Source of the DNA: Marinomonas communis | GTDB lineage: Bacteria; Pseudomonadota; Gammaproteobacteria; Pseudomonadales; Marinomonadaceae | Assembly (NCBI RefSeq): GCF_004363305.1 | Contig: NZ_SNZA01000003.1 | Coordinates: 434,001-498,000, forward strand | DNA: 64,000 nt | Direction of reading: 5' to 3' | In this document: positions 1-10,820 of the stretch, piece by piece | Layout: each line of letters starts with the position of its first letter | Numbering within the stretch: the stretch's first letter is position 1 | Program-made: the position numbers and the translations under genes | The notes under the pieces: generated by a model | Told to the model about the DNA's origin: nothing | Database searches by the model: none | Seen by the model: the letters and a program-made list of their open reading frames with translations, nothing else

Positions 1-606
1 GATACGCTCAATGCCTTACTGTTTTTTGTCATGGTGATTATTTTGTTTCCTTTGGGCGTCGATCCAAGTTCCGAGTTTTTAGCGCCAGCCGCTGGCGGCA
101 TTATTTGGTGCGCAACGGCATTATCTGTATTGATGGCAGTAGAAGGCATGTACAAAGAGGACTTTAACGATGGCTCGTTAGAGCAATGGTTAACCAGTGG
201 TCTTTCTATTACCTATTTAGTGTTCTTAAAAGTGTTAGTGCAATGGTTAATGGTCATTGTGCCTTTATTGATTGTTTTACCCTTGCTGGCGCAAATGCTG
301 TTCTTGCCTTTCAGCGCGTTGTGGGTGGTGATGACGTCAATACTATTAGGTACGCCAGCGTTATTTTTTATTGGTTCTATTGGCGCAGCCTTAACCGTTT
401 CTTTACGCCGTGGTGCTGTTTTGATGTTGTTGCTGATATTGCCGCTTTATATTCCGGTCATTATTTTTGCAACAGGAGCGGTTCGTGCTGCTCAGTTAGA
501 TATGAATTACAGCGGTCAATTAGCCATTCTTGCGGCCATATCACTGGTTGCGTTGGCACTGTCACCCATCATGGCAGCGATTTCAATTAGAGCGAGTGTT
601 AATTAA
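1..606 (+). CDS. ccmB: Heme exporter CcmB, 5'-truncated by window edge
   Basis: Inner-membrane subunit of the CcmAB transporter used in cytochrome c maturation, where it works with CcmC, CcmD and CcmE to release heme-loaded CcmE. The frame is open from base 1 and shows 201 codons. The family is usually about 220 residues, so roughly 20 N-terminal residues lie outside the window and the ATG at 31 is internal. The visible protein is a run of hydrophobic helices and carries the DGSLEQW segment typical of the family. Its stop shares one base with the ccmC start at 606, as expected for an operon. Recognition rests on family resemblance and on the unambiguous ccm context. Confidence 0.93.
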   Translation, partial: DTLNALLFFVMVIILFPLGVDPSSEFLAPAAGGIIWCATALSVLMAVEGMYKEDFNDGSLEQWLTSGLSITYLVFLKVLVQWLMVIVPLLIVLPLLAQMLFLPFSALWVVMTSILLGTPALFFIGSIGAALTVSLRRGAVLMLLLILPLYIPVIIFATGAVRAAQLDMNYSGQLAILAAISLVALALSPIMAAISIRASVN

Positions 607-1352
607 TGAATTGGACATGGTTTCATAAGCTTGGCTCACCTAAATGGTTTTACCAATGGGCATCAAATTGGGGAGGGCGCTGCGTATACCTTGGGCTTGC
701 CCTTATGGCCATAGGTATCATTTGGGGGCTAATGTTTGCTCCGGCTGATTACCAGCAAGGCAACAGTTTTAGAATTATTTACATTCATGTCCCAGTCGCA
801 GTTTTGGCGCAAAGTTGCTACCTGGGAATGGGCATAGCGGGATTTGTGGCATTGGTGTGGCAAATGAAGCTGGCTCCAGTGTTCATTAAGGCTGTCGCAC
901 CCGTTGGGGCGGTGATGGCGTTTATCGCTTTATTATCTGGTGCTATTTGGGGCAAACCTACGTGGGGGACTTGGTGGGTGTGGGACGCGCGCTTGACCTC
1001 TGTTCTGGTTTTGTTTTTGTTGTATATGGGAGTCATCGCCATTCAGAACGCATTAGATGATCCTATTTTTGCAGATAAAGCGGTTGCTGTAGTGAGCTTG
1101 GTGGGGGTCATCAACCTCCCGATCATCAAGTATTCAGTAGAGTGGTGGAATACATTGCATCAGCCAGCCACCTTTAAGTTGACGGAAAAACCTTCTATGC
1201 CAATGGAAATGTGGCTACCACTCTTGTTCTCGGCATTAGGCCTCTATCTTTTTGCTGCGGGCGTGGCTATGTGGCGCATGCAAAATGAAGTGTTGCTTCG
1301 AGAGCGAAAAGCGAACTGGGTGAAGAAAGAGGTGTTGAATCATGGCGTTTGA
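606..1352 (+). CDS. ccmC: Heme handling protein CcmC
   Basis: Integral membrane protein that loads heme onto the chaperone CcmE at the periplasmic face. The 248 residues match the usual length and form about six membrane helices. The tryptophan-rich WWD signature lies around residues 115-131 (WGTWWVWDARLT). Two candidate heme-ligand histidines, His61 and His185, flank it in the expected loops. The ATG overlaps the ccmB stop by one base, and the 3' end overlaps ccmD by 11 bases, so translation is probably coupled along the operon. Confidence 0.96.
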   Translation: MNWTWFHKLGSPKWFYQWASNWGGRCVYLGLALMAIGIIWGLMFAPADYQQGNSFRIIYIHVPVAVLAQSCYLGMGIAGFVALVWQMKLAPVFIKAVAPVGAVMAFIALLSGAIWGKPTWGTWWVWDARLTSVLVLFLLYMGVIAIQNALDDPIFADKAVAVVSLVGVINLPIIKYSVEWWNTLHQPATFKLTEKPSMPMEMWLPLLFSALGLYLFAAGVAMWRMQNEVLLRERKANWVKKEVLNHGV

Positions 1353-1518
1353 GTCTTGGTCTGACTTTTGGGAAATGGGCAAACATGGACTTTATGTCTG
1401 GTCTACGTACGGCATCAGTATGCTTTTGTTAGTCGGGTTGCTGGTGACAACTCGCCTCCATAGGAAGCAGCTACGTAAGCAATTAAAGAAAAGAATTCAA
1501 AGGGAGCAGAGCCGTTAA
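1342..1518 (+). CDS. ccmD: Heme exporter small subunit CcmD
   Basis: A 58-residue protein with one membrane helix near residues 20-40 and a strongly basic, lysine/arginine-rich tail, the normal CcmD plan. In the family it stabilises the CcmABC complex and aids release of holo-CcmE. It starts at the ATG 1342 inside the end of ccmC, and its stop is directly followed by the ccmE ATG with no gap. The position between ccmC and ccmE is diagnostic. The sequence itself is short and poorly conserved. Confidence 0.9.
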   Translation: MAFESWSDFWEMGKHGLYVWSTYGISMLLLVGLLVTTRLHRKQLRKQLKKRIQREQSR

Positions 1519-1950
1519 ATGCATCCAGTTCGAAAAAAGCGCGTGATTACTATATCTGTCATCTTAGTGGTATTGTCTGCTGCGATTGGCTTAGTCATGT
1601 ACGCTTTGTCTCAGAATATCAATTTATTTTATTCACCTTCGCAGATTGCAGCAGGAGAAGCACCTCTCAATGTCACGATCCGTGCTGGCGGTATGGTGGT
1701 CGACGGCAGTGTTAAGCGCGATAGCGCAAGCTTGGACGTTGCCTTTATGGTGACGGATTACAAGCACAGTGTGCTGATTGAATACACGGGCATTCTGCCT
1801 GACTTATTCCGTGAGGGGCAGGGAATCGTTGCGCAAGGTAAATTAGATGAGCGTGGCGTTTTAATTGCGAGTGAAGTCTTGGCAAAACACGACGAGGAAT
1901 ACATGCCTCCCGAAGTGACCGATGCCCTAGAAAAAGCCAAAGCAGAGTAA
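1519..1950 (+). CDS. ccmE: Heme chaperone CcmE
   Basis: Periplasmic heme chaperone anchored by one N-terminal helix (about residues 8-28). It binds heme covalently and passes it to the CcmF/H ligation complex. The protein is 143 residues. The heme-binding histidine is His124, followed by Tyr128 in the HxxxY motif ([12 protein letters not shown]). A beta-rich OB-fold domain fills residues 35-120. The start directly abuts the ccmD stop, and ccmF follows nine bases after its own stop. Confidence 0.96.
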   Translation: MHPVRKKRVITISVILVVLSAAIGLVMYALSQNINLFYSPSQIAAGEAPLNVTIRAGGMVVDGSVKRDSASLDVAFMVTDYKHSVLIEYTGILPDLFREGQGIVAQGKLDERGVLIASEVLAKHDEEYMPPEVTDALEKAKAE

Positions 1951-1959
1951 GGATTCACT

Positions 1960-3903
1960 ATGATCATGCTTCCTGAAATTGGGCATTACTTTTTGATTCT
2001 TGCCATGATGTTTGCGTTAGGCTTAGCTGTTTTGCCGATGTCGGGCTACGCTCTGCGCAATGCGATTTTACTTGCGAGCGCCAAGCCTCTGACGTATGTG
2101 ATGACCGCTCTGACCTGTGCCAGTTTTGTGATCTTGGCGATCGCCTTTGCTCAAGATGATTTTTCGGTTTTATACGTCAGTCAGCACTCGAACAGTCTAT
2201 TGCCAGTTTGGTATAAAATTAGCGCAGTATGGGGCGGCCACGAAGGCTCTCTATTACTTTGGATAACCATTTTGACTTTGTGGGCCTCTTGGCTGGCCGT
2301 AAAAAGTGACTCTCTGCCTAATAGCACAGGACCTGTGGTGCTGAGCGTACTGGGGATTGTGGCAACGGGGTTCTTGGCCTTTATTTTGTTTACTTCCTCA
2401 CCTTTTATTCGATTACTGCCTGATCAGCCAATGGATGGTGTCGATCTAAATCCCTTACTGCAAGATATCGGTCTGATTATCCATCCGCCGATGCTTTATA
2501 TGGGCTACGTTGGTTTTTCGGTTGCGTTTGCATTTGCAATTGCCGCGTTGATTACGGGTAATTTGAATGCTTCTTGGGCTCGCTGGGCACGTCCTTGGAC
2601 GAATGTATCATGGGCTTTCTTAACCCTCGGTATTGCTCTGGGCAGTTGGTGGGCATATTACGAGCTTGGTTGGGGCGGTTGGTGGTTTTGGGACCCAGTA
2701 GAAAACGCATCTTTGATGCCATGGCTAGCTGGCACCGCATTGATCCACTCTTTAGCGGTGACTGAAAAGCGCGGTGTGTTCAAGAGCTGGACCGTGCTTT
2801 TGGCTATTTTCACTTTTAGTTTATCGTTGCTGGGCACATTCCTTGTTCGTTCTGGTGTTCTAACATCGGTGCATGCGTTTGCCTCAGACCCAACTCGCGG
2901 TGTTTTTATCCTTGCTCTGTTGGTGGTCATTATCGGGAGTAGTTTATTCCTGTACGCCTTAAGAGCCTCTCAAGTGAAGTCAAAAGTGAGCTTTGGCGTG
3001 ACTGGTCGTGAATCATGGCTTTTGATCAATAACATATTGCTCACTATTTTAACGCTAACGGTTCTATTAGGAACGCTATACCCACTTATCTTCGATGCTT
3101 TTAATCTTGGGAGAATTTCTGTCGGCGCACCATATTTCAATGCCGTGTTTAGTCCGATTGCATTGTTGTTGATTGTATTTATGGGGATTGCACCACTATC
3201 GAAATGGCATAACACAAAGGGGGCTTTGTTATGGCGTATGGCTTGGCTGCCTGCATTATTAGCGATTGCTTTATCCGCTTTGGTGTTTACGTTCCATGAG
3301 TTTGATGCCTTTTTGTGGCTCAGCTTTGCCATTGCATTATGGCTAGTATTGATGTGTGTAAGAGATTGGTTAGACAAAGTGATCACTGATCGCCAATCAT
3401 TATGGCAACGGGCATGTAAACTGCCGCGACACTATTACGGTATGCAGCTTGCCCACATTGGTGTTGCTGTCAGTCTTATTGGAGTCATCTTTGTCAGCAT
3501 GAATAGTACTGAAACGATTGTCCGTATGGCGCCAGGTGATCGGGTGACAGTCGCTGACTACGATTTTGAATTTTTAGGGACGCGCCATGTCGAAGGTCCC
3601 AACTATACGGCTGATACGGGAGTGATCAACGTCTTTAAGGATGGAAAAAACATAGCACAAATGCTGCCCCAGAAACGCTTATACCAAGCTCGTCAGCAGA
3701 TGATGACAGAAGCAGCACTGAACCCAGGCTTTACTCGTGATCTCTATATTTCTCTCGGTGAGCGATTAGAAGACGGTGCTTGGGGAGTTCGAATTTACGT
3801 CAAATCCTTTGTTCGCTGGATTTGGCTAGGTGGTCTACTGATGATGGCCGGTGGCTTGTTAGCCGCTTGGGACAAACGTTACCGCCGCAAGACAGGAGAT
3901 TAA
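1960..3903 (+). CDS. ccmF: Cytochrome c heme lyase subunit CcmF
   Basis: Large inner-membrane protein of the heme ligation complex, which attaches heme to the CXXCH cysteines of apocytochromes. It is 647 residues with about 14-15 membrane helices. The WWD domain is at residues 229-255 (GSWWAYYELG ... WWFWDPVEN). Other hallmarks are HEG near residue 94 and IHPPMLYMGY near 174-183. A second in-frame ATG lies two codons downstream of 1960. The first was kept because AAGGA sits close upstream. Length and order are standard. Confidence 0.97.
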   Translation: MIMLPEIGHYFLILAMMFALGLAVLPMSGYALRNAILLASAKPLTYVMTALTCASFVILAIAFAQDDFSVLYVSQHSNSLLPVWYKISAVWGGHEGSLLLWITILTLWASWLAVKSDSLPNSTGPVVLSVLGIVATGFLAFILFTSSPFIRLLPDQPMDGVDLNPLLQDIGLIIHPPMLYMGYVGFSVAFAFAIAALITGNLNASWARWARPWTNVSWAFLTLGIALGSWWAYYELGWGGWWFWDPVENASLMPWLAGTALIHSLAVTEKRGVFKSWTVLLAIFTFSLSLLGTFLVRSGVLTSVHAFASDPTRGVFILALLVVIIGSSLFLYALRASQVKSKVSFGVTGRESWLLINNILLTILTLTVLLGTLYPLIFDAFNLGRISVGAPYFNAVFSPIALLLIVFMGIAPLSKWHNTKGALLWRMAWLPALLAIALSALVFTFHEFDAFLWLSFAIALWLVLMCVRDWLDKVITDRQSLWQRACKLPRHYYGMQLAHIGVAVSLIGVIFVSMNSTETIVRMAPGDRVTVADYDFEFLGTRHVEGPNYTADTGVINVFKDGKNIAQMLPQKRLYQARQQMMTEAALNPGFTRDLYISLGERLEDGAWGVRIYVKSFVRWIWLGGLLMMAGGLLAAWDKRYRRKTGD

Positions 3904-3904
3904 C

Positions 3905-4414
3905 GTGAAGAAACTACTTTTTTTTATTCCATTTATTGCCTTTGTCGCCTTAGGTGTCGTGTTTTACCAACAGTTGGGAAAAGACACGCAGTACATGCCC
4001 TCAGCTTTGATTGGTAAGCCAATGCCGGAATTTAAGCTGATCAATATGGACACGGACGCTGTTGTGGATAATACAGCAATGCCAAATGAATCTTATTTAT
4101 TGAATTTCTGGGCAACATGGTGTCCTTCATGCAGTGCTGAGCACGCTTATCTAGGGGAACTTGCCCAGCAAGGTGTCAATATTGTTGGAGTAGATTACAA
4201 AGACGAGACTCCTGCGGCTAAGAAATGGTTGGCTGAAAAAGGAAACCCATACTCCTTAGTATTGCTGGATGAAATGGGGCATTTTGGTGTGGATATGGGG
4301 ATCACTGGTGCTCCTGAAACATTTGTCGTCAGTGCAGAAGGCACTGTTTTATATCGACACCAAGGTGTTGTTGATCCTGAAGTTTGGCAGACCTTAAAAG
4401 AGTACATGCAATGA
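3905..4414 (+). CDS. ccmG: Thiol:disulfide interchange protein CcmG/DsbE
   Basis: Membrane-anchored thioredoxin-like protein that keeps apocytochrome c cysteines reduced before heme attachment. The 169 residues start with GTG at 3905, one base after the ccmF stop. An N-terminal helix covers residues 3-22 and a thioredoxin fold follows. The active site is WCPSC with Cys73 and Cys76, and the cis-proline loop reads GAPET, which is typical of the CcmG branch. The stop overlaps the ccmH start as ATGA. Confidence 0.95.
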   Translation: MKKLLFFIPFIAFVALGVVFYQQLGKDTQYMPSALIGKPMPEFKLINMDTDAVVDNTAMPNESYLLNFWATWCPSCSAEHAYLGELAQQGVNIVGVDYKDETPAAKKWLAEKGNPYSLVLLDEMGHFGVDMGITGAPETFVVSAEGTVLYRHQGVVDPEVWQTLKEYMQ

Positions 4415-4824
4415 CACGATGTTTTTGGCTGGGACTCATAACCTTGATAGGACTGTGTGTCAGCACATCCTACGCGATGGAAGTATTGGAATTTAAATCC
4501 ACAGAAGATCAGCAGCGGTTTCGTCTGTTAACCGAAGAGCTACGTTGTCCTAAGTGTCAAAATCAAAACTTGGAAGATTCCAATGCTGGTATTGCTATTG
4601 ACCTGAGAAATCAGATTTACACCATGATCAATGAGGGTCAAACCAGCGAAGAGATCGTTGACTACATGGTGGCTCGGTACGGTGAATTTGTTCTCTATCG
4701 CCCAGTACATGATCAAAGTACTGCGATTTTATGGTATGGCCCATTTGCGTTGCTGTTGATTGGAGCTGTTATTTTTGTGTTAGTGATGGTGAAAAACCAA
4801 CGTCGAATTAATAAGGATTCTTAA
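4411..4824 (+). CDS. ccmH: Cytochrome c maturation protein CcmH
   Basis: Periplasmic thiol protein of the heme ligation complex that reduces or resolves apocytochrome disulfides. The ATG at 4411 overlaps the ccmG stop (ATGA) and gives 137 residues with a signal-like N-terminus. A frame extension with a TTG at 4384 would run inside ccmG and is unlikely. The catalytic motif is LRCPKCQ with Cys46 and Cys49. One membrane helix near residues 103-125 anchors the C-terminal end. ccmI starts two bases after the stop. Confidence 0.95.
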   Translation: MTRCFWLGLITLIGLCVSTSYAMEVLEFKSTEDQQRFRLLTEELRCPKCQNQNLEDSNAGIAIDLRNQIYTMINEGQTSEEIVDYMVARYGEFVLYRPVHDQSTAILWYGPFALLLIGAVIFVLVMVKNQRRINKDS

Positions 4825-4826
4825 TT

Positions 4827-6005
4827 ATGACGCCTGCTTGGATCATAATGATCGCAGTCACTGTACTGTGCTTACTCTATGTTTTTCGTACAATTTTGCG
4901 TCAGCGTCAAGATGATCCGAAAGACGATGCAGGGCAGAGTTTCTTAAAAATTCGTCAACAAGAGGTCGACGAAGAGCTAGCTTCTGGACGCTTGACCGCC
5001 CATGAAGCAGCTCAGCTTCAGCAAGATGTAATAAGTGAAGCGGAATACATCCAAGAACATGGCGCGCTAGCTTTGAATAGAAAAGTGCATTGGGCGCGTG
5101 TACTGCTGGCTGCCATGGTTGCGATTATTGTCGTGGGCGCTTTTACCCTGTACGAGCGTTTGGGATTTGCTCCTGATGTACGCTTTACTCAAAAAATGCT
5201 GGATCAAAGTGCTAACGATGAGGATATCTCTACATTTCTAAACTATCGAGTAGAGCGTTATGACCGAGCTGAGGATTGGTATTATTTAGCCAGTGAGCAA
5301 GTGTTGGCTCAAGATTATCCCGCCGCGATAGCTTCTTACAGAATGGTTCTGCAAAAGTTAGATGAGGCCTCAGCCGATCGTATTAATGTCCAGGTGGAAC
5401 TGGCTCAGGCTATGTTCTATGCCAATCATAATACGGTCTCTCAACCGATGCGAGAAGTGGTGGCAGAGGTGTTAGTCAGCGCTCCTAATAATGTGAAAGC
5501 CTTGGGCTTACAGGGCATTATTGATTTCGATGGAGGGCATTACCGTGATGCTATCCTGACTTGGCAAAAAGCGATACAGCTTGGCACGGATCGACAGGAA
5601 CGTTTCGATTTATTGTCAGGAATAGCGGCAGCCCGTAAACAAGGTGGAATTACTGAGGAGCAGGTTCCAGCTCTAATCTCTCATCGGTTACAGTTGAAAT
5701 TAGACGTTGTTCAAGGTGCAGTAAGCCCTGAAGATGTCTATCTGGTTTACGCTAGAACTCAAGGCCAAGCGATGCCTGTTGCTATTCAACGCATCTCGGC
5801 TCAAGAATTTGATGCACCGTTAGTGTTAACCAATATTGATAATTTAATGCCAGGTAAGACGCTTGCTGATGTTCCCAGTGTGGATATCGTCGTTAAGCGT
5901 GCTTCTAAGTCGGCTCAAGACTTAAGCCAAGGTGAAATAGTTGGTCAATTGCTGTCCGTTCCTAGCCGTAGTGATAAGATTTTTAAGGTCAAAGTGTCCT
6001 TATAA
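4827..6005 (+). CDS. ccmI: Cytochrome c biogenesis protein CcmI (CycH), TPR
   Basis: Apocytochrome c chaperone of the CcmFHI complex. The 392 residues begin with a helix at about residues 2-22. A second helix lies near 88-108, after a cytoplasmic loop. The periplasmic part contains tetratricopeptide-like repeats (for example DWYYLASEQ, AIASYRMVL, AILTWQKAI). The C-terminal part is a beta-rich domain typical of the longer CcmI/CycH proteins. It is the last ccm gene here, with a 65-base gap before zipA. Confidence 0.9.
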   Translation: MTPAWIIMIAVTVLCLLYVFRTILRQRQDDPKDDAGQSFLKIRQQEVDEELASGRLTAHEAAQLQQDVISEAEYIQEHGALALNRKVHWARVLLAAMVAIIVVGAFTLYERLGFAPDVRFTQKMLDQSANDEDISTFLNYRVERYDRAEDWYYLASEQVLAQDYPAAIASYRMVLQKLDEASADRINVQVELAQAMFYANHNTVSQPMREVVAEVLVSAPNNVKALGLQGIIDFDGGHYRDAILTWQKAIQLGTDRQERFDLLSGIAAARKQGGITEEQVPALISHRLQLKLDVVQGAVSPEDVYLVYARTQGQAMPVAIQRISAQEFDAPLVLTNIDNLMPGKTLADVPSVDIVVKRASKSAQDLSQGEIVGQLLSVPSRSDKIFKVKVSL

Positions 6006-6070
6006 TTGAAACCAGTCTCGCTTCGGCTGATAATACGGGTAATGTATTGATCTAAAGCGGACTTTTAATA

Positions 6071-7114
6071 ATGGATTTTAGCTTGCGTGAGTGGCTAATT
6101 TTAATTGGCGTCATCATTATCATTGGCATTTTAGTGGATGGGTATCGTCGTTACCGTAAAACCCAGGCTGTGGCGATGGTAAGTGATGATGAAGAATACG
6201 ATGACCCTGAAGAGCGTCAGCGTGAAGCGATGTTGAGACGTGAACTGCCTAATGGTGGTGCTCGTCCGGTAAGTCGCTCCGCTGAGCCTGCTGATCCGGT
6301 CATGAATGCCTTTGAAAATGCTCGAAAAACAGCGCGAGGCCCATTAACGGATTTACCTCATAAAGTGGATGCCGGACCTGAATTGGATCGCAATGATCAG
6401 TTCGAACTCGATGAGTTAGAGTCCCTTGTTCCAGAGCGTTTTGATAGCCGAGAAGAGGCTACTTCTACGCAAATGGATAAAGACTACGGTGATGTGCTTT
6501 ACAGTGGCTATGACGACTTAGATGTCGGCCATGAAAGCCACAGTTCTTCTAGCGCCGCACAAGAATTGGATGAAATCGATTTAGAACGTAGTTATTCAAG
6601 TGTCGATTTAGATCAAGCCTCTCAATTAAACCCGATCTCAGAGGAAACTGTCACTGAGGATGAGGAAGCGGAAATTGAAGAGGTGATTGTGATTAACGTT
6701 TTTGCGCCTCAAGATCATTCCTTTGCGGGCATGGAGTTGCTGCAGTTAGTGCTAAATTGCGGTATGCGCTATGGCGAGATGGATATTTTTCATCGTCATG
6801 AGGAAGGTTTTGATAAGGGCAAAATTCAATTCTCCATGGCGAACGCTATCGAACCAGGCACTTTTGATCTGGATACTATGGGTGAAACAGATTGTCCTGG
6901 AGTCAGCTTCTTCATGGGGTTACCGGGACCTAAGAACAGCATGAAGGCGTTTGATTTCATGCTGGAAACAGCCCAAGCGTTGGTTCGTAACTTAGGTGGC
7001 GAGCTCCGTGATGAACGCCGAGCTCCGATGACTGAGCAAACCATTGCACATTGTCGTCAGCGTATCAAAGATTTCGAGCGTAGACAGCTCACTAAAAAAG
7101 CACGTCAATCCTAA
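6071..7114 (+). CDS. zipA: Cell division protein ZipA
   Basis: Division protein that tethers FtsZ to the inner membrane. The 347 residues show the ZipA plan: a hydrophobic anchor at about residues 6-24, a basic patch (YRRYRK), a long acidic low-complexity linker (about 35-205), and a globular FtsZ-binding domain. That domain (about 208-340) includes VIVINVFAPQ and NCGMRYGEMDIFHRHE. It is followed by ligA, the usual partner. In Pseudomonas smc lies directly upstream; here the ccm operon does. Confidence 0.95.
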   Translation: MDFSLREWLILIGVIIIIGILVDGYRRYRKTQAVAMVSDDEEYDDPEERQREAMLRRELPNGGARPVSRSAEPADPVMNAFENARKTARGPLTDLPHKVDAGPELDRNDQFELDELESLVPERFDSREEATSTQMDKDYGDVLYSGYDDLDVGHESHSSSSAAQELDEIDLERSYSSVDLDQASQLNPISEETVTEDEEAEIEEVIVINVFAPQDHSFAGMELLQLVLNCGMRYGEMDIFHRHEEGFDKGKIQFSMANAIEPGTFDLDTMGETDCPGVSFFMGLPGPKNSMKAFDFMLETAQALVRNLGGELRDERRAPMTEQTIAHCRQRIKDFERRQLTKKARQS

Positions 7115-7127
7115 CCTATCTTCTAGA

Positions 7128-9217
<2,090 letters not shown>

Positions 9218-9218
9218 T

Positions 9219-9452
9219 TTGGACACTCTTATTCCTTTTGAGTCGTTAGCACCAGAAACCCTAGACAATGTGTTAAGTGACATTGTTTCGCGGGATGGTA
9301 CTGATTATGGCGATTACGATCTGTCCCTTGATCAGAAACGAGAACAGGCACTACGAGCCTTAAAGTCTGGCGATGCGGTGCTACTGTTTGATACGGAAAG
9401 TGAAACTATACAGTTGGTGTCTAAAAGTGCGCTGCAGCAACGTTACGATTAA
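9219..9452 (+). CDS. yheU: YheU family protein (UPF0270)
   Basis: Small 77-residue protein of the YheU/UPF0270 family, whose function is unknown. Family resemblance is clear in LAPETLDNVL, RDGTDYGDYD and the closing SAVLLFD-like segment. It begins with TTG one base after the ligA stop. A G-rich stretch at the end of ligA can serve as ribosome binding site, so translation is probably coupled to ligA. A strong terminator follows at 9472. Confidence 0.85.
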   Translation: MDTLIPFESLAPETLDNVLSDIVSRDGTDYGDYDLSLDQKREQALRALKSGDAVLLFDTESETIQLVSKSALQQRYD

Positions 9453-9471
9453 GACATGTTAGACCGCTAAT

Positions 9472-9505
9472 AAAAATGGGCTTCTAGGGAGCCCATTTTT
9501 GTTTT
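9472..9505. terminator. Bidirectional terminator, yheU / cysE
   Basis: AAAAATGGGCT (9472-9482) pairs with AGCCCATTTTT (9490-9500) around a 7-base loop and is followed by more T. The A-rich left arm lets it work for cysE on the other strand as well. Confidence 0.85.
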
Positions 9506-9526
9506 AATAACCAGCGTAGTAAGTAA

Positions 9527-10351
9527 TCACTCTCGGATGCAGCTTCGGATGGTGTGATCCATCTCTCGTGATGGCTCCATTTCTTTGTTGCGACCAACCA
9601 CTTTGGCTGGTACACCAGCGACAGTAGTATGCGGCGCGACAGGCTCTAGTACAACACTGTTTGCGCCGACTTTAGCGCCTTCGCCAACTTCAATATTGCC
9701 AAGAATTTTGGCCCCGGCACCGATTAGTACACCTGAGCGAATTTTAGGGTGGCGATCACCGGTTTCTTTACCTGTACCCCCTAAGGTCACGGATTGAAGG
9801 ATAGAAACATTGTCTTCAATCACACAGGTCTCACCGACAACGAGTCCTGATGCATGGTCCAGCATCACACCGCAGCCAATTTTTGCTGCTGGGTGGATGT
9901 CGACACCAAAGGTCATTGACATTTGGCCCTGCAAATAAAGGGCTAAGCTTTCACGTCCCTCTTTCCACAGCCAGTTCGCCACACGGTAGGTTTGTAAGGC
10001 GTGGAAGCCTTTGAAGAATAGTAATGGTGTTGTCAGGCAATCGCAGGCCGCGTCACGCTCTTTGATGGATAAAATATCCTGTGCCATACATTCGACAATC
10101 TTCGATTTAGGGTCCGCCATAGCTTCTTGAAACACTTCTCTTAGCACCATGGCTGGAATGGAAATGCTGTCCAGTTTACTGGCTAATAAGAAGCTCAGGG
10201 CTGAGCTTAGTGAGTCATGTCGAAGAATGGTTGTATTGAAATAACTTGCCAAAATGGGTTCATCTTGTGCTAGTTTTTCAGCTTCAGCTTGTAACGATGG
10301 CCACAAGTTGTCAAAGGTCACGTCAGATTGGATTGTGTTACTCAAAATCAA
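9527..10351 (-). CDS. cysE: Serine O-acetyltransferase CysE
   Basis: Acetylates L-serine with acetyl-CoA, the first step of cysteine synthesis. The 274 residues match the E. coli enzyme (273). The N-terminal half is helical. The C-terminal half carries left-handed beta-helix hexapeptide repeats with DIHPAAKIG, MLDHASGLVVGE and GGTGK, including the catalytic Asp/His region. The first codon is TTG at 10351, with AGG close upstream. A second TTG at 10345 would give 272 residues and a better spacing, so the start is uncertain by two codons. Confidence 0.96.
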   Translation of the reverse strand: MILSNTIQSDVTFDNLWPSLQAEAEKLAQDEPILASYFNTTILRHDSLSSALSFLLASKLDSISIPAMVLREVFQEAMADPKSKIVECMAQDILSIKERDAACDCLTTPLLFFKGFHALQTYRVANWLWKEGRESLALYLQGQMSMTFGVDIHPAAKIGCGVMLDHASGLVVGETCVIEDNVSILQSVTLGGTGKETGDRHPKIRSGVLIGAGAKILGNIEVGEGAKVGANSVVLEPVAPHTTVAGVPAKVVGRNKEMEPSREMDHTIRSCIRE

Positions 10352-10449
10352 TTTACCTACATGTTTTCGTGGCTAGAGTGTGGTTATGGGGGTAGCATCT
10401 ATCAATACAAGGTTGAATGTAAACAGAATGCTCGCTTTATGGAGACACT

Positions 10450-10779
10450 ATGAGTCAAAAAACCGTATCTGATGCGTTACATATATTTTACGAGCTTAAT
10501 AGCGCTTTGTCTGATGCATATTGGGAAACAAATGACATTAACAACAAAGATTTATTTTTCTCAATGAAGTCGATGTTACAGGATGAATTAGATGAATTGC
10601 ATAAACTTAGCATGCAAGACCATATTTATCCTTATGAGCCAATTAACCCAGGAGTGGCTCAATTAAGTGATAAGCTTCGAGCGATGCATCCACAAATGGC
10701 CAGCATTGTGTATCGTCCTAAAACATTTAGACGACTCGACGATTTGATTCCGAGTGCTTGCGACTTATTTGAAATCTAA
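10450..10779 (+). CDS. Uncharacterised 109-residue protein
   Basis: I do not recognise this protein. It is a soluble-looking, mostly helical 109-residue product with no signal peptide, membrane segment or cysteine pair. It is rich in acidic residues in the first 60 positions (DELDELHKL) and more basic in the segment YRPKTFRRLDD. A good GGAGA ribosome binding site precedes the ATG. It is divergent from cysE and convergent with mnmC, with a terminator just after the stop, so it looks like a single-gene unit. The clean signals argue that it is real. Confidence 0.7.
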   Translation: MSQKTVSDALHIFYELNSALSDAYWETNDINNKDLFFSMKSMLQDELDELHKLSMQDHIYPYEPINPGVAQLSDKLRAMHPQMASIVYRPKTFRRLDDLIPSACDLFEI

Positions 10780-10789
10780 GTCACAGGCT

Positions 10790-10820
10790 AGAGAGGAGAG
10801 GTTAAACCTCCCCTCTCTTT
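10790..10820. terminator. Convergent terminator overlapping mnmC stop
   Basis: A 12-bp stem with one mismatch joins AGAGAGGAGAGG (10790-10801) and CCTCCCCTCTCT (10807-10818) around loop TTAAA. The loop contains the mnmC stop codon on the minus strand. Short T tracts occur on both sides. Confidence 0.7.
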
